Assembly (NCBI GenBank): GCA_021846945.1
Contig: JAJZVZ010000002.1
Coordinates: forward strand, 1-64,000
Reading direction: 5' to 3'
DNA: 64,000 bases
Source of the DNA: Acidobacteriota bacterium
GTDB taxonomy: Bacteria; Acidobacteriota; Terriglobia; Terriglobales; Acidobacteriaceae
Shown: piece by piece, positions 25,844 to 35,178 of the stretch
How the letters are laid out: the number at the start of each line of letters is the position of its first letter
Numbering within the stretch: position 1 is the first letter of the stretch
The notes under the pieces: generated by a model
Told to the model about the DNA's origin: nothing
The model's input: only the letters and a program-made list of their open reading frames with translations
The model's database searches: none
Made by a program: the position numbers and the translations under genes

Positions 25844-27121
25844 ATGCTTCACTCACTCCCATCGTCACGAGCCGGCCTGTTGGGCCCCCTTTTCCAGGGC
25901 TATGAGGGCCCCGTGTTCTCCATCCGGCTGTGGGACGGCTGGCAGTGGTCTTCGCGGCCGGACGAAACTCCGGCCTTCACCATCTCGATCGCCACCCCCG
26001 CGGCTCTGGCTTCATTCCTGTTTTCATCCAATGAAATTACCCTGGGTGAGGCGTTTATTCATCGCGCCCTCGACATCGACGGGGATCTCTTGGCGGTTTT
26101 TTCGGTTGCCGAATATCTTTTCGATCGTCCCCGCGCCTTAAAGCAGCGGCTGATGGGATCTATCCTGCGCGCGGCAGCAGGCGCCGGACGATGGCTCCGG
26201 CACGGAGCGCAAAGCTGCATGCGCCGAGACTGCGCGGCGATCTCCTACCACTACGATCAGCCTCTCGAATTCTTCCGGCCGTGGCTGGGCAATTCGCTCG
26301 TCTACTCCTGCGCGTACTTTCGAACCGCCGACGATTCTCTTGATCGCGCCCAGACGCAAAAACTTGAGACCATCTGCCGTAAGCTGCGCATCGAACCCGG
26401 GGAGCATTTTCTGGACATAGGATGCGGGTGGGGAAGCCTCGTCCTCTACGCCGCAGGTGAGCACCATGCGCATGCCTGCGGCATCACACTCAGCCAAAGC
26501 CAAGCTGAAACGGCAAAACGTAGAATCGCGGAAGCAGGGCTGAACACAAGTTGCTCGGTTGAACTGCTCGACTACCGCCAATGCAAAGACCTCTACGGAA
26601 GCTTCGACAAGATCGCCAGTGTGGGAATGTATGAACACGTAGGATTGAAGAACCTGCGCCAGTACTTCAAAATCGCATATCAACTGCTGCGGCCGGGCGG
26701 CGTGTTTCTCAATCACGGCATCGCGCGTTCCTCGGTGTCGCCGGTGCGCAACGACTCCTTCATCGAGCGCTACGTCTTCCCCGACGGCAGGCTGGTTACG
26801 TTGCCACAGGCGCTTCAGGCCGCGGAAGCTGCCGGCCTGGAGGTGCGCGACGTCGAAAATCTGCGCGAGCACTACGAGCGCACCCTGTGCCATTGGGTCG
26901 AGGGCCTTCGGCAGAATGAACCCGCGCTGCTCAAGCATGTGCCTGAGTCAACCTATCGCATTTGGCTGCTGTATATGGCAGGGTCGGCCGCGGCCTTTCG
27001 CAAGGGCGATATCGCGGTCTACCAGGTTCTGCTCAGCCGGCCCGATGGCGGGCACAGCCGCCTGCCTCTGGTCCGCGAAGACTGGTATCGCCAACGCAGG
27101 CAGGAAGTTGGCTGCGGATGA
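25844..27121 (+). CDS. cfa: Cyclopropane-fatty-acyl-phospholipid synthase family methyltransferase
   Basis: A 425-residue protein of the Cfa/mycolic acid cyclopropane synthase family. The N-terminal ~150 residues form the lipid-binding domain. The methyltransferase domain holds SAM motif I, EHFLDIGCGWGSLVLYAA, then GITLSQSQAETAKRRIAEAGL and the catalytic-region segment FDKIASVGMYEHVGLKNLRQYF. It adds a methylene group from SAM across unsaturated acyl chains of membrane lipids, usually under acid or stationary-phase stress. The gene stands alone, with its own upstream region of ~190 bases. Confidence 0.9.
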   Translation: MLHSLPSSRAGLLGPLFQGYEGPVFSIRLWDGWQWSSRPDETPAFTISIATPAALASFLFSSNEITLGEAFIHRALDIDGDLLAVFSVAEYLFDRPRALKQRLMGSILRAAAGAGRWLRHGAQSCMRRDCAAISYHYDQPLEFFRPWLGNSLVYSCAYFRTADDSLDRAQTQKLETICRKLRIEPGEHFLDIGCGWGSLVLYAAGEHHAHACGITLSQSQAETAKRRIAEAGLNTSCSVELLDYRQCKDLYGSFDKIASVGMYEHVGLKNLRQYFKIAYQLLRPGGVFLNHGIARSSVSPVRNDSFIERYVFPDGRLVTLPQALQAAEAAGLEVRDVENLREHYERTLCHWVEGLRQNEPALLKHVPESTYRIWLLYMAGSAAAFRKGDIAVYQVLLSRPDGGHSRLPLVREDWYRQRRQEVGCG

Positions 27122-27164
27122 ACCTACGGTGTTCCCTCAGCTTGCATGAGCGCGTTCTGCGCGG

Positions 27165-27542
27165 CTACTCGTAGTAGGTTGCCGTGGTGGCGTCGGTCTC
27201 CCAGATGGTGCAGTCCTTCACGCGCACGCGGCCCGCGGTCATGCCGGCAAGTTGCTTATTGGTTTGCTCGTAGAAGTACCTGGCCAGGTTCTCCGCCGAT
27301 GGGTTCAGCTCAGTAAACGGCTCCAGGTCGTTGAGCATCTGGTGGTCGATGCGCTCAATCACCGGGCGCATGACCTGCTTCAGGAGTTTAAAGTCGAGCA
27401 GAAGACCGGCTTCGTCCAGCACCGCTCCGGCCAGGGTGACGCGCACCTTGTAATTGTGTCCGTGCGGATTTTCGCACTTGCCCTTGTAATTGCGCAGGTA
27501 GTGACCGGAGGAAAATCCGGCTTCCACGGTAACTTCGTACAT
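27165..27542 (-). CDS. queD: 6-carboxy-5,6,7,8-tetrahydropterin synthase
   Basis: A 125-residue protein of the 6-pyruvoyl-tetrahydropterin synthase fold. The zinc His residues are in SSGH and in HGHNY; the catalytic Cys precedes them in CENPHGHNYKV, the CxxxHGH spacing typical of QueD rather than of folate or biopterin enzymes. The Asp-His pair is seen in ERIDHQMLND and the pterin-anchoring Glu in TIWETD. It makes the queuosine/7-deazaguanine precursor from dihydroneopterin triphosphate. No other queuosine gene is nearby. Confidence 0.88.
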   Translation of the reverse strand: MYEVTVEAGFSSGHYLRNYKGKCENPHGHNYKVRVTLAGAVLDEAGLLLDFKLLKQVMRPVIERIDHQMLNDLEPFTELNPSAENLARYFYEQTNKQLAGMTAGRVRVKDCTIWETDATTATYYE

Positions 27543-27604
27543 CGGCTTCAGCTCAATTCTGTGTGGGAAGCATCCCTTCTTCCATTCTACCGGCGACTGC
27601 GGCT

Positions 27605-27865
27605 TCAGGGCCTGCGGCGACGATTTCGCCGCGCCGCCAGCCGGGCGGCCTCGTGATGCCGGTCGACCTGCTCAAAAAGGTTACTCATCACACCGATAAA
27701 TGCCGAGGCTAGCGCGGAGAGCAGCAGCAGTAACGCGATCGTGCGCCATAAAGTACCGTTGGCCGGAAGGCCCGGCTGGAAGCTTGAAGGCACCAGAGCC
27801 ATGCCCCCTGATATCAGGGCAAACAGCGCAAGCGTGGCGGCGAGAATGTAAAAATTGCGGGACAT
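27605..27865 (-). CDS. Small two-helix membrane protein of unknown function
   Basis: An 86-residue protein with two clear hydrophobic helices (FYILAATLALFALISGGMAL and TIALLLLLSALASAFIGVM) separated by a short polar loop, and a strongly basic C-terminal tail (ARLAARRNRRRRP) that should face the cytoplasm. No family recognised. It is a single gene between queD and the DHOD-like gene, preceded on its strand by a 180-base gap. Confidence 0.6.
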   Translation of the reverse strand: MSRNFYILAATLALFALISGGMALVPSSFQPGLPANGTLWRTIALLLLLSALASAFIGVMSNLFEQVDRHHEAARLAARRNRRRRP

Positions 27866-28046
27866 ACGCGTAGAATCGCTGCAAATCCTTATAGCGATTT
27901 TACGGCAATTTCAGAGATATGGACTGCCCTTCCGACCATGTGTCAGGACAATCGATTGCCCTGCTGTTGCCCGTCGCGCCCCAAAGCAAGGCGGCGGCCT
28001 TGCTCCCCGCGTCGGCCGCCGCTCGCATTTCCCTCCGGTTGATGTC

Positions 28047-29063
28047 TTAGAACGCCGCCACCGTCTGCCGCAAGCTGTAGGAGCTGAGCGTCTTGATATA
28101 GTTGCCGCGATCGTATGGCGAAGTATCCGGCACGGAGCGGCGGCTCAGGCAGCCGCGCGTCTCCCTGAGCGACGCGTACTCGCGCTTCTCCAGCCAGTAG
28201 CGCAGGTCCGCCAGCACCCTGCCAATGTGCTCAATGCCATGGATGTGCAACGCAGAAGCCATCATGGCGACATTGGCGCCGGCCATAATTGCCTTCAGAA
28301 CGTCTTCCGCGGAATGAACCCCGCCCGTAACCGCGATGTCGGCCTTCAGGTGACCGTAGAGGATAGCCGCCCAGTGCAGCCGTGGCAGCAGTTCCGAAGG
28401 CGTGGAGAAGTGCAGCGTGGGCCGTACCTCCTGCGCCTCTATGTCGAAGTCCGGCTGATAAAAGCGGTTGAAAAGCACCACGCCGCGCGCGCCCGCATCC
28501 TCCAGCCTTGCGCACAGGTGTGGAATGCTGGTAAACGACTGCGACAGCTTCACAGCCACCGGAACCTTCACCACTGCGCAGACATTGCTCACCAGCTCCA
28601 GCAGTTGCACTTCGAGTTCGGCCGAGGTCTGGCTGCGATCGGTGGCAAGCGCGTAGGTATTCAGCTCGATCGCATTCACGCCCGCCTGTTCCATCTCCCT
28701 GGCGTAGCGCACCCAGCCGCCCGTGGTTACGCCGTTCAGGCTCCCCAGAACGGGAATGCTCACCGCCGCCCGCGCCCGCCGCAGGTGCTCCAGATAAACT
28801 TCGTGTGACATCCGGTAGTCACGCAGGTCGGGCAGATAGTTGAGTGATTCGGCAAATGATTCAGTTCCTCGCGAGAGATCTTCATCCAGCGCGCGCGATT
28901 CCAGTTCCAGCTGCTCCTCAAATAGCGAGGTAAGCACGATCGCGGATGCGCCCGCGTCTTCCATGCGGCGCATGTTGTCGAGCGACTCCGACAACGGCGT
29001 GGATGAAACTACGATCGGGCCGTTCAATTTCATCCCGAGGTACTGCATCGATAAGTCGATCAT
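28047..29063 (-). CDS. Dihydroorotate-dehydrogenase-like flavoprotein coupled to nifJ
   Basis: A 338-residue FMN TIM-barrel protein of the PyrD superfamily (MQYLGMKLNGPIVVSSTPLS, AVKLSQSFTS, ADIAVTGGVHSAEDVLKAIMAGANVAMMASAL). It is not a pyrimidine-pathway PyrD by context: its ATG overlaps the nifJ stop codon (ATGA at 29060-29063). The same pairing is known in other bacteria, where the product is annotated dihydroorotate dehydrogenase-like. It could transfer electrons between reduced ferredoxin and another acceptor, or modify a substrate linked to pyruvate metabolism; that part is inference. No pyrB/C/K genes are near. Confidence 0.85.
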   Translation of the reverse strand: MIDLSMQYLGMKLNGPIVVSSTPLSESLDNMRRMEDAGASAIVLTSLFEEQLELESRALDEDLSRGTESFAESLNYLPDLRDYRMSHEVYLEHLRRARAAVSIPVLGSLNGVTTGGWVRYAREMEQAGVNAIELNTYALATDRSQTSAELEVQLLELVSNVCAVVKVPVAVKLSQSFTSIPHLCARLEDAGARGVVLFNRFYQPDFDIEAQEVRPTLHFSTPSELLPRLHWAAILYGHLKADIAVTGGVHSAEDVLKAIMAGANVAMMASALHIHGIEHIGRVLADLRYWLEKREYASLRETRGCLSRRSVPDTSPYDRGNYIKTLSSYSLRQTVAAF

Positions 29064-32000
29064 TCTTCACCTCCGGCGGCTACGCCAGCGAGCTTTTCCT
29101 CCGGTTTCTCTTCTGGAGCGATGTGTGGTGTCTCCGCGCGCCCCGGCATCGCTGCCCGAGCCGAGTAAACACGCCACTGCCGTTCCACGTCATCCTGTGC
29201 ATCTTCCAGCAACTCCGCCGCCACCTCCGGATTGCCGCGCGCCAGCATCGTGTAGCGGGCCTCGCGGTAGGCATAGTCCTTGAGCCGGATCGACGGCGCC
29301 TTCGAGTCGAGCTGGAACGGATTCTTGCCCTGCTCGCGCAGCGCTGGGTTGTAGCGCATCAGCGGCCAGTATCCCGACTGCACGGCCAGCTTCTGCTGCT
29401 CCAGTCCGTGCACCAGATCGTAGCCGTGTGCGATGCAACTCGCGTAAGCGATGATGAGCGATGGCCCGTCGTGCGCCTCGGCCTCCTGGAACGCCTTCAC
29501 CACATGGCTGTCGTTGCCGCCGATAGCCACCTGAGCCACGTACACCGAGCCATAGCTGACGGCCTCCATAGCCAGATCCTTGCGGCTGTTCCGCTTGCCG
29601 CTGGCGGCAAACTTGGCCACCGCGCCGCGCGGCGTGGCCTTTGACGCCTGGCCGCCGGTATTCGAGTAAACTTCGGTGTCCAGAACCAGCACGTTCACGT
29701 TCTTGCCCGAACCGAGTACGTGATCCAGTCCACCAAAACCGATATCGAATGCCCAGCCGTCGCCGCCGAGAATCCACACGCTCTTGCGTACCAGCGCATC
29801 GGCAATCGCCAGCAGATTGCGCGCATCCGACGAATTGTTGCCGGCCAGCTTCTCGCGCAGAATCTTCACGCGCTCCCGCTGCTGATTGATCTCCGCCTCA
29901 GTCTTTTGTTGCGCGCTGATGATTGCCGCCGCAAGGTCCTCGCCCACCGCCGGAGTCAGCCGCGTCAGCAGCGTCTCCGCAAAGGCCTTCTGCTGATCCA
30001 GAGCGGTTCTCATGCCGAAGCCAAACTCCGCGTTGTCCTCGAAGAGCGAGTTGGACCAGGCCGGTCCGCGGCCCTGCGCGTTAAAGGCGTAAGGCGTGGT
30101 GGGCAGGTTGCCGCCATAAATCGACGAGCAGCCCGTGGCATTGGCGATATACAGCCGGTCGCCGAAGAGTTGCGTGAGCAGCTTGATATACGCCGTCTCG
30201 CCGCAACCAGCGCACGCGCCGGAGAACTCAAAGAGCGGCTGCAGGAGCTGCAGATCCTTCACCTGCGTGTGCGACAGCTTGGTGCGGTCCACCTCCGGCA
30301 GCCCCAGGAAGAACTCCCAGTTCTCGCGCTCGGATTCGCGCAACGGAGCCTGCGGCGCCATGTTGATTGCCTTGTGGCTGGCGTCGCTCTTGCTCTTCAC
30401 CGGGCATACTTCCACGCAGACGCCGCAGCCGGTGCAATCCTCGGGCGCCACTTGCAGCGTGTAGCGCTCCTGTTCCATTCCGCGCCACTTCGGCTTGGCC
30501 CACTGGAATGTCGCCGGAGCCTTATCCGCCAGATCCGGACTGTAGACCTTGGCGCGAATCACCGCATGCGGACAGACCATGACGCACTTGCCGCACTGGA
30601 TGCACAGGTCCTTGTCCCACACGGGAATGAACTGCGCGATGTTACGCTTCTCCCACTGCGAGGTGCCCGACGGGAACGTGCCGCCGGCGGGAATCGCGCT
30701 GACCGGCAGCAGATCGCCCTGCCCCGCCGCAATCTGGCCCAGCACATCGTGCACGAATCTGGGTGCATTCTCCGAAATGGCGGGGATCAGATCGAACTCG
30801 GACGACACCGCCGCCGGCAATTCCACCTTTTCAAGGTGAGCCAGCGCCGCATCCACGGCGGCGAAATTCTTCTGCACCACCGCTTCGCCGCGTTTGCCAT
30901 AGGTCTTCTGGATCGCCTTCTTGATCTGCGCAATGGCCTCTTCGCGCGGCAACACACCGCTGATGGCGAAAAAGCAGGTTTGCATAATGGTGTTGATGCG
31001 CCCGCCCATGCCCGCCTTGCGCGCCACCTCATAGCCATCGATCACATAGAACTCGATCTTCTTGCGCAGCATCTCCTGCTGCATGGTCCGCGGCAGCTTG
31101 TCCCACATCTCGGCCGCCGGATAAGGCGAGTTGAGCAGGAAGACCGCGCCGGGCATCGCCGCCTCCAGCACATTCATCTTTTCGAGGAAGCTGAAGTTGT
31201 GGCAGGCTACAAAGCTCGCCTGCGTGATCAGATACGTGGAGCGGATGGGGTTCGGCCCGAAGCGCAGGTGCGAGGTCGTCATCGAGCCCGACTTCTTCGA
31301 GTCGTAGACAAAGTAGCCCTGCGCGTAGTTCGGCGTATTGCTGCCGATGATCTTGATCGAGTTCTTGTTCGCGCCCACCGTGCCGTCCGAACCCAGACCG
31401 TAGAACAGCGCGCGAACGGTCTTTGGATCCTCCGTGGAGAAGGCGGGATCGTAACTGAGGCTTGAATTGCTGACATCATCCTGGATGCCGATGGTGAAGT
31501 GGTTCTTCGGCGCGGGCTTCGCCATCTCATCGAGGACACCCTTGACCATTGCCGGCGTAAACTCCTTCGACGAGAGCCCGTACCGCCCGCCGATCACCTT
31601 CGGCCGCGCCGTGAAGGGCAGACTCGCCTCGTTCTCGGCCAGCACGGTCACAACATCCTGATAGAGCGGCTCGCCGGCCGCGCCGGGCTCCTTGCAGCGG
31701 TCCAGGGTCGCAATCGACTTGACCGTAGCCGGCAATGCCGACAGAAATGCCTTGGCGTCAAACGGCCGGTAGAGGCGAACCTTAAGCAAACCTACCTTTT
31801 CGCCCTGCCTCGTCAGCGCGTCCACGGCTTCTTCCGCCGCTTCGGCGCCGGAGCCCATCAGGATGACGACCCGCTCCGCATCGGGCGCTCCGTAGTAATC
31901 GAAGAGATGATAGCTGCGGCCGATCAGTTTGGCGACCCGGTCCATCACCGACTGCACAATGCCCGGCACCGCCGCGTAGAACGGGCTGCAGGCCTCGCGT

Positions 32001-32686
32001 GCCTGGAAGAAAACATCCGGATTCTGCGCCGAGCCGCGGATGAACGGCCGGTCCGGGCAGAGCGCATTCTGCCGGTACCGGATGATGTACTGGTCGTCCA
32101 CCAGCGCGCGGATGGTTTCGTCGCTGATCGGTTCAATCTTGCCGACCTCGTGCGAGGTGCGAAAGCCATCGAAGAAATGGATGAACGGAATGCGCGCCTC
32201 CAGCGTGGCGATTTGCGCCACCAGAGCCAGGTCGGCAACCTCCTGCACTGAGTTGGAAGCCAGCATCGCCCAGCCTGTCGTGCGGCAGGCCATCACGTCC
32301 GAGTGGTCGCCGAAGATCGACAGCGCATGCGTGGCCACGGTTCGGGCGGTTACGTGCATGGTGGCCGGAGTCAGCTCGCCGGCAATCTTGAACATGTTGG
32401 GGATCATCAACAGCAGGCCCTGCGAAGCCGTGAAGGTGGTCCCGAAGGCTCCCGCCTGCAGCGCGCCGTGCAATGCGCCGGCCGCACCGCCCTCGCTTTG
32501 AAGCTCTTCCACAATAGGCAAGGCGCCCCAAATATTCTTCTTCTCTTCCGAACGCCACTGATCGGCCCACTCGGCCATCGGCGACGAAGGGGTAATGGGG
32601 TAAATGGCGACAACTTCAGAGAGACGATAGGCAACCGAGGCGGCCGCCTCGTTCCCGTCCAGGATAACCATTTGCTTCTCACTCAT
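29060..32686 (-). CDS. nifJ: Pyruvate:ferredoxin (flavodoxin) oxidoreductase
   Basis: A 1208-residue, single-chain PFOR. Domains run in the standard order: pyrimidine-binding domain I (VAYRLSEVVAIYPITPSSPMAEW), domain II (ERVVILMGSGAEAAEEAV), gamma domain (FYGLGSDGTVGANKNSIKIIG), and the ferredoxin domain with CIQCGKCVMVCP and CTGCGVCVEVCP. The C-terminal domain has the proximal-cluster Cys in GACAGCGE and the ThDP motif GGDGWAFDIG. It oxidises pyruvate to acetyl-CoA with CoA, passing electrons to ferredoxin or flavodoxin, and is oxygen-sensitive in many organisms. It is paired with a DHOD-like gene downstream. A perfect 14-bp palindrome lies 109 bases before the start. Confidence 0.96.
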   Translation of the reverse strand: MSEKQMVILDGNEAAASVAYRLSEVVAIYPITPSSPMAEWADQWRSEEKKNIWGALPIVEELQSEGGAAGALHGALQAGAFGTTFTASQGLLLMIPNMFKIAGELTPATMHVTARTVATHALSIFGDHSDVMACRTTGWAMLASNSVQEVADLALVAQIATLEARIPFIHFFDGFRTSHEVGKIEPISDETIRALVDDQYIIRYRQNALCPDRPFIRGSAQNPDVFFQAREACSPFYAAVPGIVQSVMDRVAKLIGRSYHLFDYYGAPDAERVVILMGSGAEAAEEAVDALTRQGEKVGLLKVRLYRPFDAKAFLSALPATVKSIATLDRCKEPGAAGEPLYQDVVTVLAENEASLPFTARPKVIGGRYGLSSKEFTPAMVKGVLDEMAKPAPKNHFTIGIQDDVSNSSLSYDPAFSTEDPKTVRALFYGLGSDGTVGANKNSIKIIGSNTPNYAQGYFVYDSKKSGSMTTSHLRFGPNPIRSTYLITQASFVACHNFSFLEKMNVLEAAMPGAVFLLNSPYPAAEMWDKLPRTMQQEMLRKKIEFYVIDGYEVARKAGMGGRINTIMQTCFFAISGVLPREEAIAQIKKAIQKTYGKRGEAVVQKNFAAVDAALAHLEKVELPAAVSSEFDLIPAISENAPRFVHDVLGQIAAGQGDLLPVSAIPAGGTFPSGTSQWEKRNIAQFIPVWDKDLCIQCGKCVMVCPHAVIRAKVYSPDLADKAPATFQWAKPKWRGMEQERYTLQVAPEDCTGCGVCVEVCPVKSKSDASHKAINMAPQAPLRESERENWEFFLGLPEVDRTKLSHTQVKDLQLLQPLFEFSGACAGCGETAYIKLLTQLFGDRLYIANATGCSSIYGGNLPTTPYAFNAQGRGPAWSNSLFEDNAEFGFGMRTALDQQKAFAETLLTRLTPAVGEDLAAAIISAQQKTEAEINQQRERVKILREKLAGNNSSDARNLLAIADALVRKSVWILGGDGWAFDIGFGGLDHVLGSGKNVNVLVLDTEVYSNTGGQASKATPRGAVAKFAASGKRNSRKDLAMEAVSYGSVYVAQVAIGGNDSHVVKAFQEAEAHDGPSLIIAYASCIAHGYDLVHGLEQQKLAVQSGYWPLMRYNPALREQGKNPFQLDSKAPSIRLKDYAYREARYTMLARGNPEVAAELLEDAQDDVERQWRVYSARAAMPGRAETPHIAPEEKPEEKLAGVAAGGEE

Positions 32687-32794
32687 TTGCTTTGCCTCAT
32701 TGCGTGGACGCAGGAGAAATGACTGCTACGCTGAGTCTCTTTCGCTAAGGCTGCAAACCGCTGTGATGAGAAACACAGGGAGGCACTAAAATCC

Positions 32795-32808
32795 CATATT
32801 GCAATATG
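32795..32808. promoter_or_regulatory. Perfect 14-bp palindrome upstream of nifJ (candidate operator)
   Basis: CATATTGCAATATG is a perfect inverted repeat, AT-rich in a GC-rich genome, between the GT87-like gene and nifJ, 109 bases from the nifJ ATG. A second small inverted repeat, CTGTG-N8-CACAG, lies at 32761-32778, closer to the gene. It may bind a redox or pyruvate-responsive dimeric regulator; the regulator is unknown. Confidence 0.4.
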
Positions 32809-32858
32809 AGTTTCTATGCGATGAAAATCACCCGCTTCGACGGCCGGCGCGCAATCGC

Positions 32859-34202
32859 TCACTCTTGAATTGCGGGCGGCTCATTCCCTGCGCCAGCCCT
32901 GGTGCGCCGAAGATAGACCCAGAGATAAAAGCCCCCCATCGCTAACAGAGCCAATGAGGCCGGGCGTATCAGAACCAAGGTGCGCAATTGAGCAAAAATC
33001 CCATCGGTGCTCAATGCGCGGCCGTCCATGAGCGAATTGAGGGCCGACAATGGGACATCCGCGGTGAAGAAAAACGCGGCAGCCGTAACCGCAAGCGCAG
33101 TCCTTCCGATCGCGCGCCCTTCGTTCCACACCAGCGCGCAGGCGGGAATCGCGAGCATCAGGATCTTCGCATCCCAGGACCGGTGATAGGTCAGCAACAT
33201 GGTGAGCGTCGCCGCTGTCGCCAGCGCAAGCCATGCGCTCCGCTGTGAGAATTGAACCTTGAGGGTGCGAACGAACCACACCAGCAGCATCGAGCCGCAT
33301 ACTAAATAGCTGATTGGATTGTAGATATTCGGTTCGTCGCGGAAGACGCTGAGGGCCGCTTGCAGATCGACGACATTCGAGACAGCGTGGCCAAAGACGG
33401 CGTTGGGACCGGGGTCATTGATCCCCCCCGGCGACGAAATTCTTTCAAGGTTGGCGTGCCAGTCCTGCATCCAGCCCGGCGCCACGTGCGAAAGCCACAC
33501 CAATGCCGTGACTCCCAGCACAGCGGTAATGAGCAGGCTCTGCAGGGCGCGTTTCCGGCAGGGTGCGCCCGCCAACAGAAAATAGAGCCAGACGAATCCC
33601 CCATCATGGGGCTTGATCGCGAGGCTGAGCGCCATGCACAGGACGCCCACCCACACAAACCGCTCCCGAACCAAGCACCACACCGCGATTCCGCAGAGGC
33701 CGACAACGATCCCCGCCGTGTTGGCGGTGCTGATGGTGCTCTCGAAATTGGCAGCCAGAAGACAGGCAAGAAATGTGGAGATGTTCAGCGCATGGTCTGC
33801 GCCGACGCTCCACATCAGCACGACTGCGAGAATAAAGACTCCGGCCATGACGGCCGTCCAGAGCACATGCGCAAGCCCCCAGGGCAGCACCGCAAAAGGA
33901 GCCACAATTACAAATGTCGTGGGCATGTTGACGTAGAGCGTCACCGCCTGAACGGATGCGGGCGTACTCAAAGTGCGTTCGCCGCCCTCGGCCCGGTAAA
34001 CACTTTCGAGAGCACTCACCTTGTACGGGTTCTGGTGTTGCATCAGGCAGCGGGTGCCGTAATACACCGCCCTGAAGTCCACCCAGCGGTTGAGCGTATG
34101 CCCCACCGAAAAGCCCCACAAAACGGAGATGCCGCTGCACAACAGCAGGCAAAGCAGGTGAACCCTCCGCCTCTTCTCTGTACTTGAGTCCATTTGCACC
34201 AT
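32859..34202 (-). CDS. GT87-like (DUF2029) membrane glycosyltransferase
   Basis: About 447 residues from the ATG at 34202 (MVQMDSSTEKRRR); a second start lies 9 bases on, and the frame open to 34310 adds an unlikely N-terminus. There are ten or more hydrophobic helices. The first loop has the acidic WVDFRAVYYGTRCLMQHQNPYK pattern, and LSLAIKPHDGG is characteristic of the GT87 (polyprenol-phosphate-mannose-dependent) family. These are GT-C fold enzymes adding mannose or related sugars from a polyprenyl-phosphate donor on the outer face of the membrane. Acceptor unknown; no sugar-polymer cluster surrounds it. Confidence 0.75.
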   Translation of the reverse strand: MVQMDSSTEKRRRVHLLCLLLCSGISVLWGFSVGHTLNRWVDFRAVYYGTRCLMQHQNPYKVSALESVYRAEGGERTLSTPASVQAVTLYVNMPTTFVIVAPFAVLPWGLAHVLWTAVMAGVFILAVVLMWSVGADHALNISTFLACLLAANFESTISTANTAGIVVGLCGIAVWCLVRERFVWVGVLCMALSLAIKPHDGGFVWLYFLLAGAPCRKRALQSLLITAVLGVTALVWLSHVAPGWMQDWHANLERISSPGGINDPGPNAVFGHAVSNVVDLQAALSVFRDEPNIYNPISYLVCGSMLLVWFVRTLKVQFSQRSAWLALATAATLTMLLTYHRSWDAKILMLAIPACALVWNEGRAIGRTALAVTAAAFFFTADVPLSALNSLMDGRALSTDGIFAQLRTLVLIRPASLALLAMGGFYLWVYLRRTRAGAGNEPPAIQE

Positions 34203-34459
34203 GCCTGCCGCTCCGCGGGACGACAGAGGTCCGCGAAAGGGGAGATTGCGACCGTTATAGCATCTCACTGCCCGGGCCGTGCAGGAAAATGCCCAGTGCC
34301 CGCATCTCATGTTGCAGATTCAGCACAAGAATGAGTGCCCCATGTCCCGTCTGCCGCGGCGGATGAATGCGACCTCCGCTCAACAGGCCAGCCTCAGAGG
34401 TGCGCGTTGAGTCGGACCCTGCCCAATCGCTCTCGTCCGCGCCCACCGAAAGCCGCACT

Positions 34460-34750
34460 TCACTCCTTCGTCATCGCCTCCACCAGCGCCTCCCATTCCG
34501 CCTCCAGCGTTGGCCTGTGGTATCCGCGGCCCGCACGGCGGTACCAGTAATCGGCATTCCACTGCACGCCTTCCTTGCGGTGGAGATACGCATGCACCGC
34601 CATGCCCTCCGGCGTTTCCAGGCTGTCCACCAGGCCGTGTGCGCGCGCCCATTCGCCCTTGGCATCCCACCACAAAGCCTCCAGCGGAGCGTCCATTCCA
34701 TCCGGCGGCTCTGCCAGCGCCATCGATGCGCGAAATCTCTCAGCATTCAT
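34460..34750 (-). CDS. Small conserved hypothetical protein
   Basis: A 96-residue soluble protein. The ATG at 34750 is chosen because AGGAGG lies 6 bases upstream on the minus strand; the frame opens 18 bases earlier. The sequence is acidic, with WWDAKGEWARAHGLVD, AVHAYLHRKEG, NADYWYRRAGR and a terminal EWEALVEAM. Similar small proteins of unknown function, with the same HGLVDxL/AVHAYLHRKEGD/NAxYWYxRAG run, are familiar from acidobacterial and some proteobacterial genomes. No catalytic motif known. Confidence 0.75.
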   Translation of the reverse strand: MNAERFRASMALAEPPDGMDAPLEALWWDAKGEWARAHGLVDSLETPEGMAVHAYLHRKEGVQWNADYWYRRAGRGYHRPTLEAEWEALVEAMTKE

Positions 34751-35178
34751 AAGGCCTCCTGAACCCATTCCTACGTCGACTGCGAATTATTCAAACTTGA
34801 GTGACATCGCTCGTGTCCGGTTGATTTTTCCTTGACTCGCGACAAGCCATTCTTATCGCATGAGTTGCGTCATTTTTCGCCTGTCCACGATTTGAATTGC
34901 GTCCACTCCCTTACTCTGCCTCCAGAGAGGCAGGATGAACACCGGCAAGAGGCTTTTCGCACCGATCACGGAGCCTGCTCCCGGGAAAACTTTCGGCTGC
35001 ATCGTGGCGCGGCAGCACGGCGACCGAGGCGCGCGCACTCTTTCGTCCACGGAGCTGTTCCGTATTACGACGGCGCCACCAAAGAAGATCTGCGGCACAG
35101 CCTGCACCACAAGCAGTCGCAGTAAGCCACTGCGAAAAGCGCCGCTACCTTTTGGATAGGTAACTTAAGGATAGGTTT
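34751..35178. other. Intergenic stretch, no supported gene
   Basis: Short frames on both strands here lack ribosome binding sites and domain-like sequence. A TTGACT at about 34831 with a weak TATCGC 16 bases on could be a plus-strand promoter remnant. A direct repeat GGATAGG occurs twice near 35153-35176. Nothing else seen. Confidence 0.35.

Noticed and set aside
29720..31465. 581-residue plus-strand frame opposite nifJ
   Set aside because: Antisense shadow of nifJ, rich in Arg/Leu/His with no domain.
32761..32778. CTGTG-N8-CACAG inverted repeat as a CRP site for nifJ
   Set aside because: The spacing does not fit TGTGA-N6-TCACA, and the stem is short; kept only as a note under the 32795 palindrome.
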